DNA of 64,000 nucleotides, from positions 195,001 to 259,000 of the forward strand of contig LR877171.1 of the NCBI GenBank assembly GCA_903995115.1. Reading direction: 5' to 3'. Positions within the stretch are counted from its first letter, which is position 1. Every line of letters begins with the position of its first letter. Source of the stretch: Angomonas deanei (Eukaryota > Euglenozoa > Kinetoplastea > Trypanosomatida > Trypanosomatidae). The notes under the pieces were generated by a model, which worked only from the letters and a program-made list of their open reading frames with translations, did no database searches and was not told the origin of the DNA. Both the position numbers and the translations under genes were made by a program. Of the stretch, positions 29,001 through 39,086 are shown in pieces.

Positions 29001-30812
29001 CTAATGAGGCAGTGCATCCATTGCTTTTAATAAATGAATAATTTCATGCGAGGCCGCCTTCGCCTCCTCCTCGGACCCCACCCCGCTCAAAAACTCATAC
29101 CGCAGTCGGTGCAGGTGAACGACCTCGAGCGAGTGTGCCCCGTACTGTTCCACCAGTGTTTTCAAGGCGGACTCATACAAGCCCGTCGCGTGCAAGTAGT
29201 CGCGGGTATCAGCATACAGACTGGCCATCGACTGTAGAATGTGTGCCGCGCCATTATTCTGACGTTGCTCCGGAAACAAACCTCGATTGAGGGTAAGGGC
29301 ACGCTCCAAGGCATGATGGGTGACCGACCGCATTTTATTCACCGACATACTTTCCACCTCTTCCGTTTGATTGTAGAACATGTCAGACGGGGTCCCCACC
29401 AGTCGGAGCGGATTGAGGTCGAAGGTTTGCTTCGGTAGAAAGACGGGCGTGTCCTTGGTGCTAGACCCCGCCGGCCGTGGGGCCTGCAGGAGAAAGTTCG
29501 CCAGCGACACCGAGGCACAGTTGTAGGACAGTATTTCCATTGTGCGGGTAGGAAAGTATTTGGGGTTCATAATGCCGTCGGCGTCAATGGCGGTGTCGAA
29601 GCGGACCGAAAAAAAGTCGGCGCAGTCCTTGTACCAGACGAACAGTCGCTCGTCAATGTGCTCCGGTTCGATGAGGTCCCATCCAAAAATACGCGCCTGC
29701 ATTTCCGTAACGACTAAGTTATACAAACCCAGCTCAATCTCCTCCGGCCGCCGCTGCAGTCCCTCCAGGATGGCATTATTATACGCCGTGAACTGACGCA
29801 CCGCCTCCATCGCTTCCTGCAGGGTGTGCAGGCCTAACGTCAGATTACCATTCAGCGGAATGTACCACAACCCCTTTAGTAAAAGTAACTTGGGGATCAC
29901 CCAGCGCAGCTCCGGGTGCTTCTCCACGTGTGTCTTCTGCACCTGCTGGGCCAGCAACAGCAGCTCCTCTATCCGTTCCATCACCATTGTTGTCGTGAGC
30001 ACCGCGCTGGGGTCGTTGGCGGGGTTGACTTTCATGGACCAGTCCATCGGCAGAAGCGTTCTAGCGGGCTTGCCAGCACTCTTTCCTTTTCCCTTGATGC
30101 CGCTTGGTGGCGGGGGTGGCTGGTTAAAGGGAACGGGATGCAGCGCGATAAAGGATTTGATAAAGTGACACAGAATGACACACGCCGTGTCAATCAGCTG
30201 TACATCACTCTTATCCCAGGTGTCGTTGTAGTAGAGTAGCTTCGCGGATTCTTCCAATATTTTTTTCTGGACATGGACGTGCTTGGCGTAGGAAGGTCGA
30301 GGCAGGTGTTCCACTCCCTGCAAAAGAGCGAACCGTGTCGCGTAGAGCGGACGAAGAATATTCATAATCGTCGTGTTCGTGTACTGTCCTGCGTTAATAC
30401 TTTCCAAAATGTCAATCCCTCGCTCCAGGTTGACCAAACCTTTCTCTCTCTGCTGCAGTTGGGCTGGCGTCGCCTCACTGCTGGTCCAGCCCGCTAAAAA
30501 CATGTTCTCCTCCGTCAAAAAACTCAACGGACTAACTTTGTTCTTGTACTTTTCGTTAATGGTCTTGGGGGAATCCCGCTGCTGACGTAACTTTTCTCCT
30601 AATTCGAATCGTTCCGCCTCGACAATCTCCTCCGGTAAGTCGTGCTGCAGCAGTGCCTGTGCATCTTTTATTTCTGGAATGTTCATGGACTGGATGTGCG
30701 TGCGAGGCTGAAAACGAGGAAAGTAAAAGGCCATGTCGATGGCGTACGTGAAGTTTGGCGGCACACTCGTCGCGATCATGCGCGTCTGACGACGAACGGA
30801 CTGACGGAACAT
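29001..30812 (-). CDS. TPR-like protein, probably mitochondrial
   Basis: The 603-residue product begins with a basic, hydroxylated N-terminus (MFRQSVRRQTRMIATSVPPN) typical of mitochondrial presequences. The body is helical, with tetratricopeptide-like pairs. The clearest is near the C-terminus (AAHILQSMASLYADTRDYLH and ATGLYESALKTLVEQYGAHS), preceded by another around HALERALTLNRGLFPEQRQN. A Pro/Gly/Lys linker (FNQPPPPPSGIKGKGKSAGK, about residue 230) splits the protein. No SET, MYND or enzymatic motif is seen. The frame is intact and contains no poly-Asn. Kinetoplastid mitochondria contain many such helical-repeat proteins in ribosome and RNA-processing complexes, so this is a plausible but unproven setting. 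Confidence 0.6.
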   Translation of the reverse strand: MFRQSVRRQTRMIATSVPPNFTYAIDMAFYFPRFQPRTHIQSMNIPEIKDAQALLQHDLPEEIVEAERFELGEKLRQQRDSPKTINEKYKNKVSPLSFLTEENMFLAGWTSSEATPAQLQQREKGLVNLERGIDILESINAGQYTNTTIMNILRPLYATRFALLQGVEHLPRPSYAKHVHVQKKILEESAKLLYYNDTWDKSDVQLIDTACVILCHFIKSFIALHPVPFNQPPPPPSGIKGKGKSAGKPARTLLPMDWSMKVNPANDPSAVLTTTMVMERIEELLLLAQQVQKTHVEKHPELRWVIPKLLLLKGLWYIPLNGNLTLGLHTLQEAMEAVRQFTAYNNAILEGLQRRPEEIELGLYNLVVTEMQARIFGWDLIEPEHIDERLFVWYKDCADFFSVRFDTAIDADGIMNPKYFPTRTMEILSYNCASVSLANFLLQAPRPAGSSTKDTPVFLPKQTFDLNPLRLVGTPSDMFYNQTEEVESMSVNKMRSVTHHALERALTLNRGLFPEQRQNNGAAHILQSMASLYADTRDYLHATGLYESALKTLVEQYGAHSLEVVHLHRLRYEFLSGVGSEEEAKAASHEIIHLLKAMDALPH

Positions 30813-31030
30813 TATTCTTGTATTATTTTTATTTCACTTAAAATAATTGAAAAAGAGAAATTATAGACATAATGATTGTGTTTTATTGAATTTTAGCGAG
30901 GGGAGTCCTCTATTCCTCTTTTCATTTTTTTTTTTTATTTTTTTCTTTCCTAACACTACTTAAAGAAGAGTTACATATATCCATCTCTGTGCTTATATTA
31001 AAAAAAACAAAATATGTGTTATAATGATGA

Positions 31031-31987
31031 TTATTGATTAAATTTCAGTTGGACGGATTCCTCTACATTTTCCTTGACCACCGTGCTCAACCCGTCTACG
31101 CTGCTATCCCCCTGGTAGGGTCGTTTCACCGCCGGCGTGGTCGCCTGCTGACTCTTCCGGATCAGCTCGACCCTCTCCCAGAATTTCTCCTCGTCTAGTG
31201 CCATCTCTCGTCGCTGCTGACTAAGGACGTAGGGTACGTTAATACGACTACGATTAGCGTTTGGCCGCGCTAAGGGATTGTTGTGATTGTTGAAGAGCGG
31301 ACGGATATCGGTGTTCTCCTGGTCGGTCTCCAGCGGCAGCAGACCTGCCGTGTACAAAGGGTGCACAGAGGCCATTGGAATATGTTCCGTAGAAAGATGC
31401 TTTTCTTGCAAGGCCGTCACACGGTATTCCTTTTTATTATTATTATTATTATTTGTTTTATTGCGAAGGGCTTCCAGCTCCGTGGCGGAAAGCCCGAATC
31501 GGACGCCTTGCACCCACGGTGTCGCCGTCTCATTCTTCAATCCGTTAAACGGCAGAGGATGCAGCACCGTGGCGTCGTGCTCATACCACTTCTCCAGTGC
31601 GTCCGACTCACCTCGCTTGACGTGATTGTACCGCATAGCTTGATGATGGGCGTCCTCTTTAGCGGATTGTATCTTCTGTGTCGCGAGCCACACCGCGGTA
31701 CGGATACTGTCGGATAGTTTATCGAGATTGAGCGAAGACGATGCCGATCCTTCTTTGTTATTATTATTATTTTGAGTTCGGTAGAAAACATCCCACTTGC
31801 TGGTTTTGCTGTCGCCTGCTTCCTTCGCCAGCTCGATAGAGAGAACGGTGCTGTAGCCAGATAACCTCACCACCACACCGTTGCACTCCGCGGTATACAC
31901 GGAGGTGGCAATACGTCTATGCGCGGACTCCAATAGTAAACGATGCTTGAGGGCACCGACGAGGTGATTGGAATAACGGAACGACAT
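31031..31987 (-). CDS. YbaB/EbfC-like domain protein, probably mitochondrial
   Basis: The 318-residue product starts with a presequence-like stretch (MSFRYSNHLVGALKHRLLLE). Residues about 30-110 follow the YbaB/EbfC pattern: a strand pair VYTAECNGVVVRLSGYSTVL-SIEL, then a helix KLSDSIRTAVWLATQKIQSA-KEDAHHQAM. Bacterial YbaB proteins are small dimers that bind nucleoid DNA. The remaining two thirds is not recognised and contains poly-Asn (TNNNNNNKK, and RTQNNNNNKEG within the YbaB-like part). The poly-Asn insert inside the domain falls where the family has its loop. The start at 31987 is chosen because the upstream in-frame ATG at 32053 adds only leader-like hydrophobic residues. The fit rests on fold pattern, not on identity, so confidence is moderate. 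Confidence 0.5.
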   Translation of the reverse strand: MSFRYSNHLVGALKHRLLLESAHRRIATSVYTAECNGVVVRLSGYSTVLSIELAKEAGDSKTSKWDVFYRTQNNNNNKEGSASSSLNLDKLSDSIRTAVWLATQKIQSAKEDAHHQAMRYNHVKRGESDALEKWYEHDATVLHPLPFNGLKNETATPWVQGVRFGLSATELEALRNKTNNNNNNKKEYRVTALQEKHLSTEHIPMASVHPLYTAGLLPLETDQENTDIRPLFNNHNNPLARPNANRSRINVPYVLSQQRREMALDEEKFWERVELIRKSQQATTPAVKRPYQGDSSVDGLSTVVKENVEESVQLKFNQ

Positions 31988-32316
31988 CTTTTTTCTTCTA
32001 TTTTTCGAGCTTTTTAAAAAAGGAGAGTGTGGGAATAGTAATAATAACACCAAACATTGATAAAATCATGTTGTTTCACGTGTATAATAGGTAAAACAGA
32101 CATAAATAAATCACGTACTTGTAAGAGGGAATAAGAAAAAAAAAAGGACGTTTTGGATGCCGATATGTGTATAGTATTTGTTTTTTTTTTTGGGAAAAAA
32201 TAAAATGATTGTTCGTTTTGCATGTATGTATATTTCTTTCGATCAATATGGAGAGAAAAAAAAAAAGGAAGCAGTATTCACTTACGGAAAGATACAGTAT
32301 CCCTTTTTTTTTTTTT
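31988..32316. other. Intergenic region, no gene seen
   Basis: AT-rich spacer with T and A homopolymers (32181-32190, 32264-32271, 32302-32319). It should hold the 3' end of the GTPase gene's neighbour and the acceptor for the YbaB-like gene. Nothing else supported. Confidence 0.6.
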
Positions 32317-33343
32317 TTAGTTTTTGGGTTTTTCTTCGCCTACTGAGGTTCGTAAAGTACGCTCCACCATAATATCCCCCGCCTCCCTCGGTATGAGCTC
32401 ATGCGCTAATACTTTTTCAAAATAACGCTGCAACTCATTCCCCGCTAGCAACTTTGCTTTTCGTAGTAATTCCATCTCGTAGTAGTTAAAAAAGTGTTTC
32501 GCCGACTGATTCTTTCGTAATTGTGCAATGTGTCCTTTGTCGTGTCGACTGTTCCATACGTTCATGGTTTCCTCCCACAATTGGTCAATATTCGTGTTTT
32601 CCTCCGCCGAAATGGCAATCACTGGCTTCGCATAGCCCTGCTCCTTCTCCGTGTACATGACGGCACTCTGATACGCGGCCTTGGTCTGCTGCGCCAATAA
32701 CTTGCGGGAGCCGTCATTCTTTGTCACCACGACCAAGTCGGCCACCTCCACAATTCCCTTTTTAATGCCCTGGAGCTCATCCCCGCTGGCGGGCGGCACT
32801 AACAACAACATCACATCGGTTAAATCTTTGCACTGAATCTCACTCTGACCGACACCGACGGTCTCGACAAAAATAACGTCGAAGCTGGCGGCCTCTAGTA
32901 GCTCTAACACTTCCCAGGCCCGCGCGGTGACCCCGCCAAGATGACCACCCGAGGGAGAAGGACGGACATAGGAGTTGGCGTGCGTGGCGAGTTTGCTCAT
33001 ACGGGTCTTATCCCCTAGAATACTACCTTTCGTAATCGTGGAGGTGGGATCTACGGCCAGCACCCCCACCTTTAGTCCCTTCTTTTCACACAAGTAGTAG
33101 CCCAGCGACTCCAGCAAGGAGGACTTGCCGGCACCAGGACTGCCAGAGAGGGCAATACGAGGAATGCACTTCACCACTTCCCGTGCGTGTATGTCGTGCA
33201 ATAGGGAAGGAGAGACGAGAGCTGTCACGGGGGTTGGTGCTCTCGGCTAGCGTGATGGCCTTGGCGAGGGCACGGCGGTTACCGCTGATGACGTCACTGG
33301 CGGCGATGGGCTGGTAGACTTTGGGACGAGCAATATAGTTCAT
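32317..33343 (-). CDS. MeaB/ArgK/MMAA-family G protein, with one apparent frameshift
   Basis: This GTPase chaperone loads and protects the B12-dependent methylmalonyl-CoA mutase. The main part carries Walker A IALSGSPGAGKSSLLESLGY, the family signature VFVETVGVGQSEIQ-type segment (DVIFVETVGVGQSEIQCKDL), DPTSTITKGSILGDKTRM and TKNDGSRK (the TKxD guanine-specificity site). The N-terminal part (MNYIARPKVYQPIAASDVIS and GNRRALAKAITLAEST) lies in another frame and matches the family's own N-terminus. The two meet at a run of five C (minus strand) near 33230, where one base too many would account for the change. Start at 33343 (ATG). The gene is therefore either wrongly sequenced there or frameshifted. 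No clear presequence is seen, although the animal protein is mitochondrial. Confidence 0.85.
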
Positions 33344-33610
33344 CTGCCTTTTTATTTTTTGTTTTGTGTTTTTGTTCCTCTTGTTGAAGGAGAGAGGGAG
33401 AAAATAATAATAAAAACAGTAAAGTAAAACAGTATTTCTCCTTTTGTGCGTAATACCCAAAAGGACTAACAACAACAACAACAAAAAAAACAATAATCTT
33501 TTTATTATTATTACTTAATTTTACCGTTATTAGTTCGTGTTATTAGGATTTATTTTTAAAAAGGTTGTGTCATTCATCAAAAGTCGTTTCGCCTATTTTT
33601 ATATTTTTAA

Positions 33611-34759
33611 TTAATAATTCTGATAAATATACTCTCCGCTGGTCTCCACAGCGGTCACCTTCCCCTCTGTCTTGCAGTTCACCCGTACAATCGTCTTCTT
33701 TCCATTTCCCTCGTTAGGGGTATGCGCAGAAAAAGTACCGACGATACTTTCTCCTGCCTTCACCGGCAGTGGGGTCTGCAGCCCTACGCTCACCTCCGTC
33801 CACGCGTTACGGCCACCGGGGCGCACACTGATCATAAAGTTTGCTCCCACATCCGCCGGCGAGGTGAAAATAGCGTCTACGTAGAAGGTGAGATAGTTGA
33901 CGGTGGCATCACGGGTGGCAACAATCGCGAAAGGTGCCTCCACCCCTTTTTGTGCCGCGCCACAGGGAATATTACTGAGCTCAATAGGGTTTTGTTTCTC
34001 CCGCTGGGCGAGGGAGGTGGCGGCCGCGGCCTCATAGGCCTTGTGCTCCTCCGCCGTGATCTTCTCCAACTCCTCCAACTGGATCGTGTGGGCAAGACAG
34101 GTGTTGGTGACAATGTTACACGACGGTATCGCGCACGTCTCCACCTCCCGCCGGACTAGCTCCTTCATGGCGCTCATCTGGAAGCCATACACGTTGCTCC
34201 AGTAATCCTCCGTGTCGAGGCGGAAGTAGTAATCACTGACGCCGACGACGTGAATAGAAGTTTTGTTAGGGCAGAGGACGCCGCCCTCCGCCAGTAACTC
34301 ATCCCGTGCGAAGAGCACGTCGGACAGGACGGGTTCATTCACAAGAAAGGCCCCCATCCACTCACAGAGGATAATATCAAACTTCTTGAACGGCAATTCC
34401 TCCAATACTTCACGAATATGACCACGAAGAAAGGTAATGTTTTGAATTTTGTTCTCCCGTGCGACCTCGCGGGTGGCGTCGAGGATGCAGGAAGTATCCA
34501 CGGCGACGACGTGCTTCGCCCCCGCGCGGGCGGCCAGCAGACTGTAGAGGCCCATACCACAGTGCAAGTGCAGAAGCGTCTTCCCCTTTATCCGGCGGAA
34601 GAGCGCCTCGTAGGCCTGATGCCGCACACGGTCGTGAATATTCCACACATTACTGCTGACACGCGCGGCGCTATCGCCGTAGAGGGACTTGGACGTGGCG
34701 AACTTCTCCGTGTCGGTGGCGAGGAGAGACTCCGTGTAGTGTGGCTTCTTGGGAGGCAT
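33611..34759 (-). CDS. Protein arginine methyltransferase, possible prozyme-type
   Basis: The 382-residue product has the PRMT order. The SAM-binding motif I region reads LLHLHCGMGLYSLLAARAGA (usual form VLDVGSGTG), followed by HVVAVDTS (acidic ribose ligand), FDIILCEWMGAFLVNEPVLS (double-E loop, both Glu present) and a beta-barrel. The THW loop, normally near the C-terminal part, reads NYLTFYVDAIF here, so the His-Trp pair is not seen. The altered motif I (His for Asp) and the missing THW suggest weak or absent catalysis. Trypanosomes are known to pair an active PRMT1 with an inactive prozyme, so this may be the partner. The start at 34759 gives MPPKKPHYTESLLATDTEKF; the longer frame upstream is leader. 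No poly-Asn. Confidence 0.7.
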   Translation of the reverse strand: MPPKKPHYTESLLATDTEKFATSKSLYGDSAARVSSNVWNIHDRVRHQAYEALFRRIKGKTLLHLHCGMGLYSLLAARAGAKHVVAVDTSCILDATREVARENKIQNITFLRGHIREVLEELPFKKFDIILCEWMGAFLVNEPVLSDVLFARDELLAEGGVLCPNKTSIHVVGVSDYYFRLDTEDYWSNVYGFQMSAMKELVRREVETCAIPSCNIVTNTCLAHTIQLEELEKITAEEHKAYEAAAATSLAQREKQNPIELSNIPCGAAQKGVEAPFAIVATRDATVNYLTFYVDAIFTSPADVGANFMISVRPGGRNAWTEVSVGLQTPLPVKAGESIVGTFSAHTPNEGNGKKTIVRVNCKTEGKVTAVETSGEYIYQNY

Positions 34760-34932
34760 GAGGAAATTATTATTATATGTGTTTGCTGATTTAATAAAAG
34801 TAAAAAAAGAGTAAAAAGAAGGGTAAATGCTGGAAAGGAAATAACCATTCATAGTGGTAGTGCAGTAGAATAAAAAGTAAAAAAAAAATATGTAAAGAGT
34901 TTTGTTGTTGTGGGGAGTTTTTTTTTTTTTTT

Positions 34933-37900
34933 TCATTTTGCCTTATTCGCAAAAAAATCTCTCACCCCACTAAAGCAGTCTCCAAACCGACTCGTTGTTT
35001 TCACCGACGGCATCATCCACGGCGACAGCAGCGAGGCTAAACTTCTATAATGCTTATTACTATGATGATTGTTATCGTATCGATAATCTAATAATAACAC
35101 CACCGCATAATCGTGAATATGCCGAATACAGCGGCCCAATGGACTGGTTCACCACTCGCATCGCCATATGCTGGTAGACACTCCATTCCGCAGCGGACTG
35201 TAATCCTTTAGGATGAGGATGATTATTATTTTCCATTTCATTTTTAGAAATATTATTATTATTTTGTAGGGAGGTGACTTGCTTAATATAAAACAATAAT
35301 TCTTCATTGTTTAGATTTGGAAAAGGCACGCCGACGACAATGACGGCACGACCTAAGGCGTCACTGAAGTTAATACCTTCCGATAGTTTTGCACCGAGCA
35401 CCGAAAATAAAAATGCTTTATTTTTATTATTATGTTCGTTCTGTTCTCCCAAAATGTGCTTTTTATAAGCGTTTAATAATATTTCAACCGAATAAGTATT
35501 ATTATTATTATTATTATTTTCAGGTATAATACCTTCTCTGAAAATGCGGCGATTTTCGTTTAATTCCTCGAAATAACTTTCCTTATTATTATTTTTCGTC
35601 GATATCAAAAATTCATAATATTTATTTTCCATTTCATAAGACGTGAAGAAAATAATAATCCCCGACGGCGCTGGCACTACACGACTCATATTGAGTAACA
35701 CAAGCGTTAGTTCCAAAAATAATTTTTGTAAATTATTATGATTTTGATTTATATTTTGATACGACCAGTCAAAAAGCGTGTTTCGGTCGACGCCGTGAGA
35801 GAGTGGGTACAGCTGTATAGAAGTAGATGGAATAATATGAGGTTCTGAAATAAATGTAAAATTGGAATTAATATTATTATTTTGTAAAATGTTATTTTTA
35901 TAAAATTCAGCGGTGAAGAGCGGACCGACGGATAGCTGCAACGGCTGTAGCGTACCGCCAGCAAGGAGTAATGATTTTATTTTATTATCCTTATTATTTT
36001 TATTTTCTAAAAGTGTATTCAGTGTGTGTTTTCCGGGCTCCGTTTGTACTAATTTTAAAATTAAATTATTATTATTATTATTGGAAAAAAAGACAATCGT
36101 CGATCCGTCCGAAACATTAAACCATTTTAAAAATAATTCTAATTTATTTAGAATCGATTGAATAAATTGAGAATAATAATTGGCGCTAAATGTTTTATTA
36201 TTTTGATTATTTTCTAAAAAACTTTTTTTTAGCAGTTCAGTAAAACTACTATTACTATTTTTATTATTGTTATCGTCTTCTTCTCGTTCTCTTTTTCTAT
36301 TATTATTATTGTTATTTTCAGCTTCTAATTTTAAAATATAATTCGTCATGCCGAGTAATTTAAATAATAATTTAGATTTTGTAAAAAATGTTAAAAATAC
36401 ATAAACATCAATGTGATCGACGCCACATTGAAAAATAAAATCCGTAAACGACATTTTTGTTTGCTCCTCTTTTTTTTCAAATTTTCCCAACTTTTCCAAA
36501 AATAAAATCAACTCCCTCAAGACTTGTTTATTTTTCGTCAGCAGCCGTTTTTCGTAGCGTTGTAAATATTGTTTGAATAAAAAAATCATTATTTTTATTT
36601 CATTCATTTCAATTTCGGTGGTGCTCACACTGCGACAAAAGTCCGCCACGTTGTGGGCTTCATCGATAATCATAATCGCATCTTTAAAGGAGGCAACATT
36701 ATTATTATTATTTTCATTATTAAAATTATAATTATTTTCGATTTCGTCTTCATTTTCATTTCCAGTGAGTTCGTCCGACAAAACTGCGTTTCGTTGTTCG
36801 CTGTCAATGATGTAATGATACGGGAGAAAAATAATATCGGAATTTTTTATTAATAATTTATTTAGAAGATAAGGACAGGCCTGAAGCTGCTGGCCCACTT
36901 TTTGTAGAGCCTCTAGCGAAAGAAAATTAAAATTAGTCGTTTCATTATTATTATTAGTTTCATTTTTTTCACGTTCTTCCAAAATATATTGCAATAAGGT
37001 TTGAAGTTTTTCAACGGCACAAAATTCACAACCGCTATTTTTATTCTTATCTAAAAATAAATCCAAATCTTCCATATCATTATTATTATTATTATTTTGA
37101 TTGGAAACAGAAATTCCCAATTTCGTTTGTTTTAGTCGTTCTTGTCGAAATTTTTTTCCCTCTTTGGAGTTTTCATATTTCATCGCTTCGTTACACAAAA
37201 ACGTTAAATTTTTATTATTGTTTTTTGATTTTTTCATTATTTCTGCGTTAATGCACAGTTGAGTCCGACTGGCTAAGTGAACAGAAGACAATCGATGAAT
37301 ATTATTATTATTATTATTGGTTTCATTATCACTATCTATTTTTTTATTTTTATATTGTACCTTTTTTTTCGCAAACTCCGTCATTAACAAATCAGACCGT
37401 AACTGTTCCAGTTGTGAGTGGGTTCTGCTACTCACATACAATTTTGGATTTCTCGTCGGCACTAGTGATAATAAATCTTTATAATTTTTCATATTATTAT
37501 TATTACTAATATTTTCATCGTCACTGTCGGAGGAGGAAGAAAGATAGGCCAAGTCACTCTCATCGAAGTGTTCACTAAAATAGTCATTTGGGTCTTGCGG
37601 AATTAAAAAAATTATTTTCGTTTTCATTATTATTATTATTTTGAAGTTTTTGCTGACGTTTGATAAATTTCATTTTCTTTCGTGCGATTTTCATTCGTTC
37701 TTTTCGTTCCGCTTTTAGTCGTAAAACTTCTTCGCGTATTTTATTTTGTAAAATCACATTTTCCAAATTATTTTTATTTTCATTTTCACTTTTTTCACTA
37801 GTTTCATTTTTTATTTCCGTTTCGTGTTCGACAATCTCAAATAACGAAAAAAGAGCACTATTCAACAGTATTTGAGACTTTCCCGTCCCCGTCGGTGACT

Positions 37901-38016
37901 CCAGCACCACCACATTATTATTATTATTATTATTTTTTTGCTAATACATTTACAATACGTGTCATGGCATCGACTTGCGTGGGGTAAGGTGTGTAGGGGA
38001 AAGGAATGTCGTTCAT
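34933..38016 (-). CDS. DDX11/CHL1-like iron-sulfur DNA helicase with three apparent frameshifts
   Basis: This is a superfamily 2 helicase of the XPD/FANCJ/DDX11 group, used in sister-chromatid cohesion and fork repair. Its parts are in order: MNDIPFPYTPYPTQVDAMTR (Q-like start), Walker A VVVLESPTGTGKSQ, a Cys-rich Fe-S region (CNEAM, GCEFCAVEKL, ACPYLL), the DEAH box (IIDEAHNVADFC), helicase domain 2, and the motif VVNQSIG then GRCIRHIHDYAVVLLLDYRY. LPYHYIIDSEQRNAV beside ACPYLL is typical of DDX11. Three single-base frame changes split it: near 37930 (A7 next to an AAT run), near 37605 (T7) and near 35137 (GGG). Each lies in a homopolymer. Poly-Asn tracts are scattered through loops. Apart from these, all motifs are intact. 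Confidence 0.85.
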
Positions 38017-38232
38017 TTCTATGATGGTAATAAATATAAATGTATGATGGCTTATTGGTGTACTTTTTATGTTTAGGAAAATGAGAGAGAGAAAGAGAAG
38101 AGGTTTTGCATTTTTGAAGTTTTTAAGAGATTCAGAATTTTTTTTTTTTTTCACATAAACACCGTTTTTTCTTTCTTATTTTTTTTTTTTTTTAATCGCA
38201 TTAAAAATATTATTAAACATTATTATTTTTCG

Positions 38233-38805
38233 TTATTTTTTCGCTTTCTTCGCCGCCCGGTCCGGCAATGCCTCCCCACTCTCTACCGTCGCTGCCATCT
38301 CTTCTCGCGTGCGCTTCCACTTTTCATTTCGCTGCTTTATCTTTTCATCCCCGCCGGTGGTGTTCAGTGGTTTCTCCGCTGCCGCCTTGAACAACGCACC
38401 GTACGAGACGGAATCTTTATTGGAATATTTATACGACCGTAGTTCCACATTTTGTAAAAGCGGATGAACGGATTTATTTTTATCTTTATTATTATTATTT
38501 TCGTCGTCGTCTTTTTCTTTTTTGGTGAGTTTGTCCTTGTAGAAATCGACGGTCGGCAGATCTCGCTTAGGGTTGTTGAACTGTCCTCGCGCGAGGAGCA
38601 CACCCGTCACGGGGATTAACTTATTATTCTCATCGACTAGCCAGTAAGAGCCGTTGCTGACGGTGGTGTCGTCCGCTGGGGTGAGGGTCCAGGACTTGCC
38701 GGCCTCCCCAGCGCCGTCCAAGGTGAGCTGATTTTTTTTTATTTTGGAGCGAGCTTGGAGCGACTCAGCGGGGGCGTCGCCGTCGACGAATTTAATAATT
38801 CTCAT
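38233..38805 (-). CDS. Small basic-tailed protein of unknown function
   Basis: I do not recognise a family. The 190-residue product begins MRIIKFVDGDAPAESLQARS. Its first 90 residues look folded (WLVDENNKLIPVTGVLLARG), followed by a polar linker with DDDENNNNKDKNK and a Lys/Ala-rich tail ending RAAKKAKK. The tail could direct it to the nucleus or nucleolus, or bind RNA. The gene is intact, lies between the helicase and the QOR array, and has a T-run at 38816-38828 (A on the minus strand) beside its start. Confidence 0.6.
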   Translation of the reverse strand: MRIIKFVDGDAPAESLQARSKIKKNQLTLDGAGEAGKSWTLTPADDTTVSNGSYWLVDENNKLIPVTGVLLARGQFNNPKRDLPTVDFYKDKLTKKEKDDDENNNNKDKNKSVHPLLQNVELRSYKYSNKDSVSYGALFKAAAEKPLNTTGGDEKIKQRNEKWKRTREEMAATVESGEALPDRAAKKAKK

Positions 38806-39086
38806 TCTTTACGTTTTTTTTTTTTTTTGTTATTTTCTTTTTGTGAGAAGAGAGAGAGAAGAAGTTTAATGGATTATCCGTGACATTATGCACGGCCATC
38901 CTTCATAAAAGGAAAAACAAAACAACAACAACAAAAGAATGAGAATAAAAAGTTGACGATCAATAAGAATATGAGAGAAGTCTTTCCCTTTTGAATAATA
39001 ATAATAATAATAAAAAAAAACCGAACGCGTTAAAAGACAAAAAAAAAAAAAAAAAACACTTCATTCTCTTTTTTTTTTTTTTCCTT

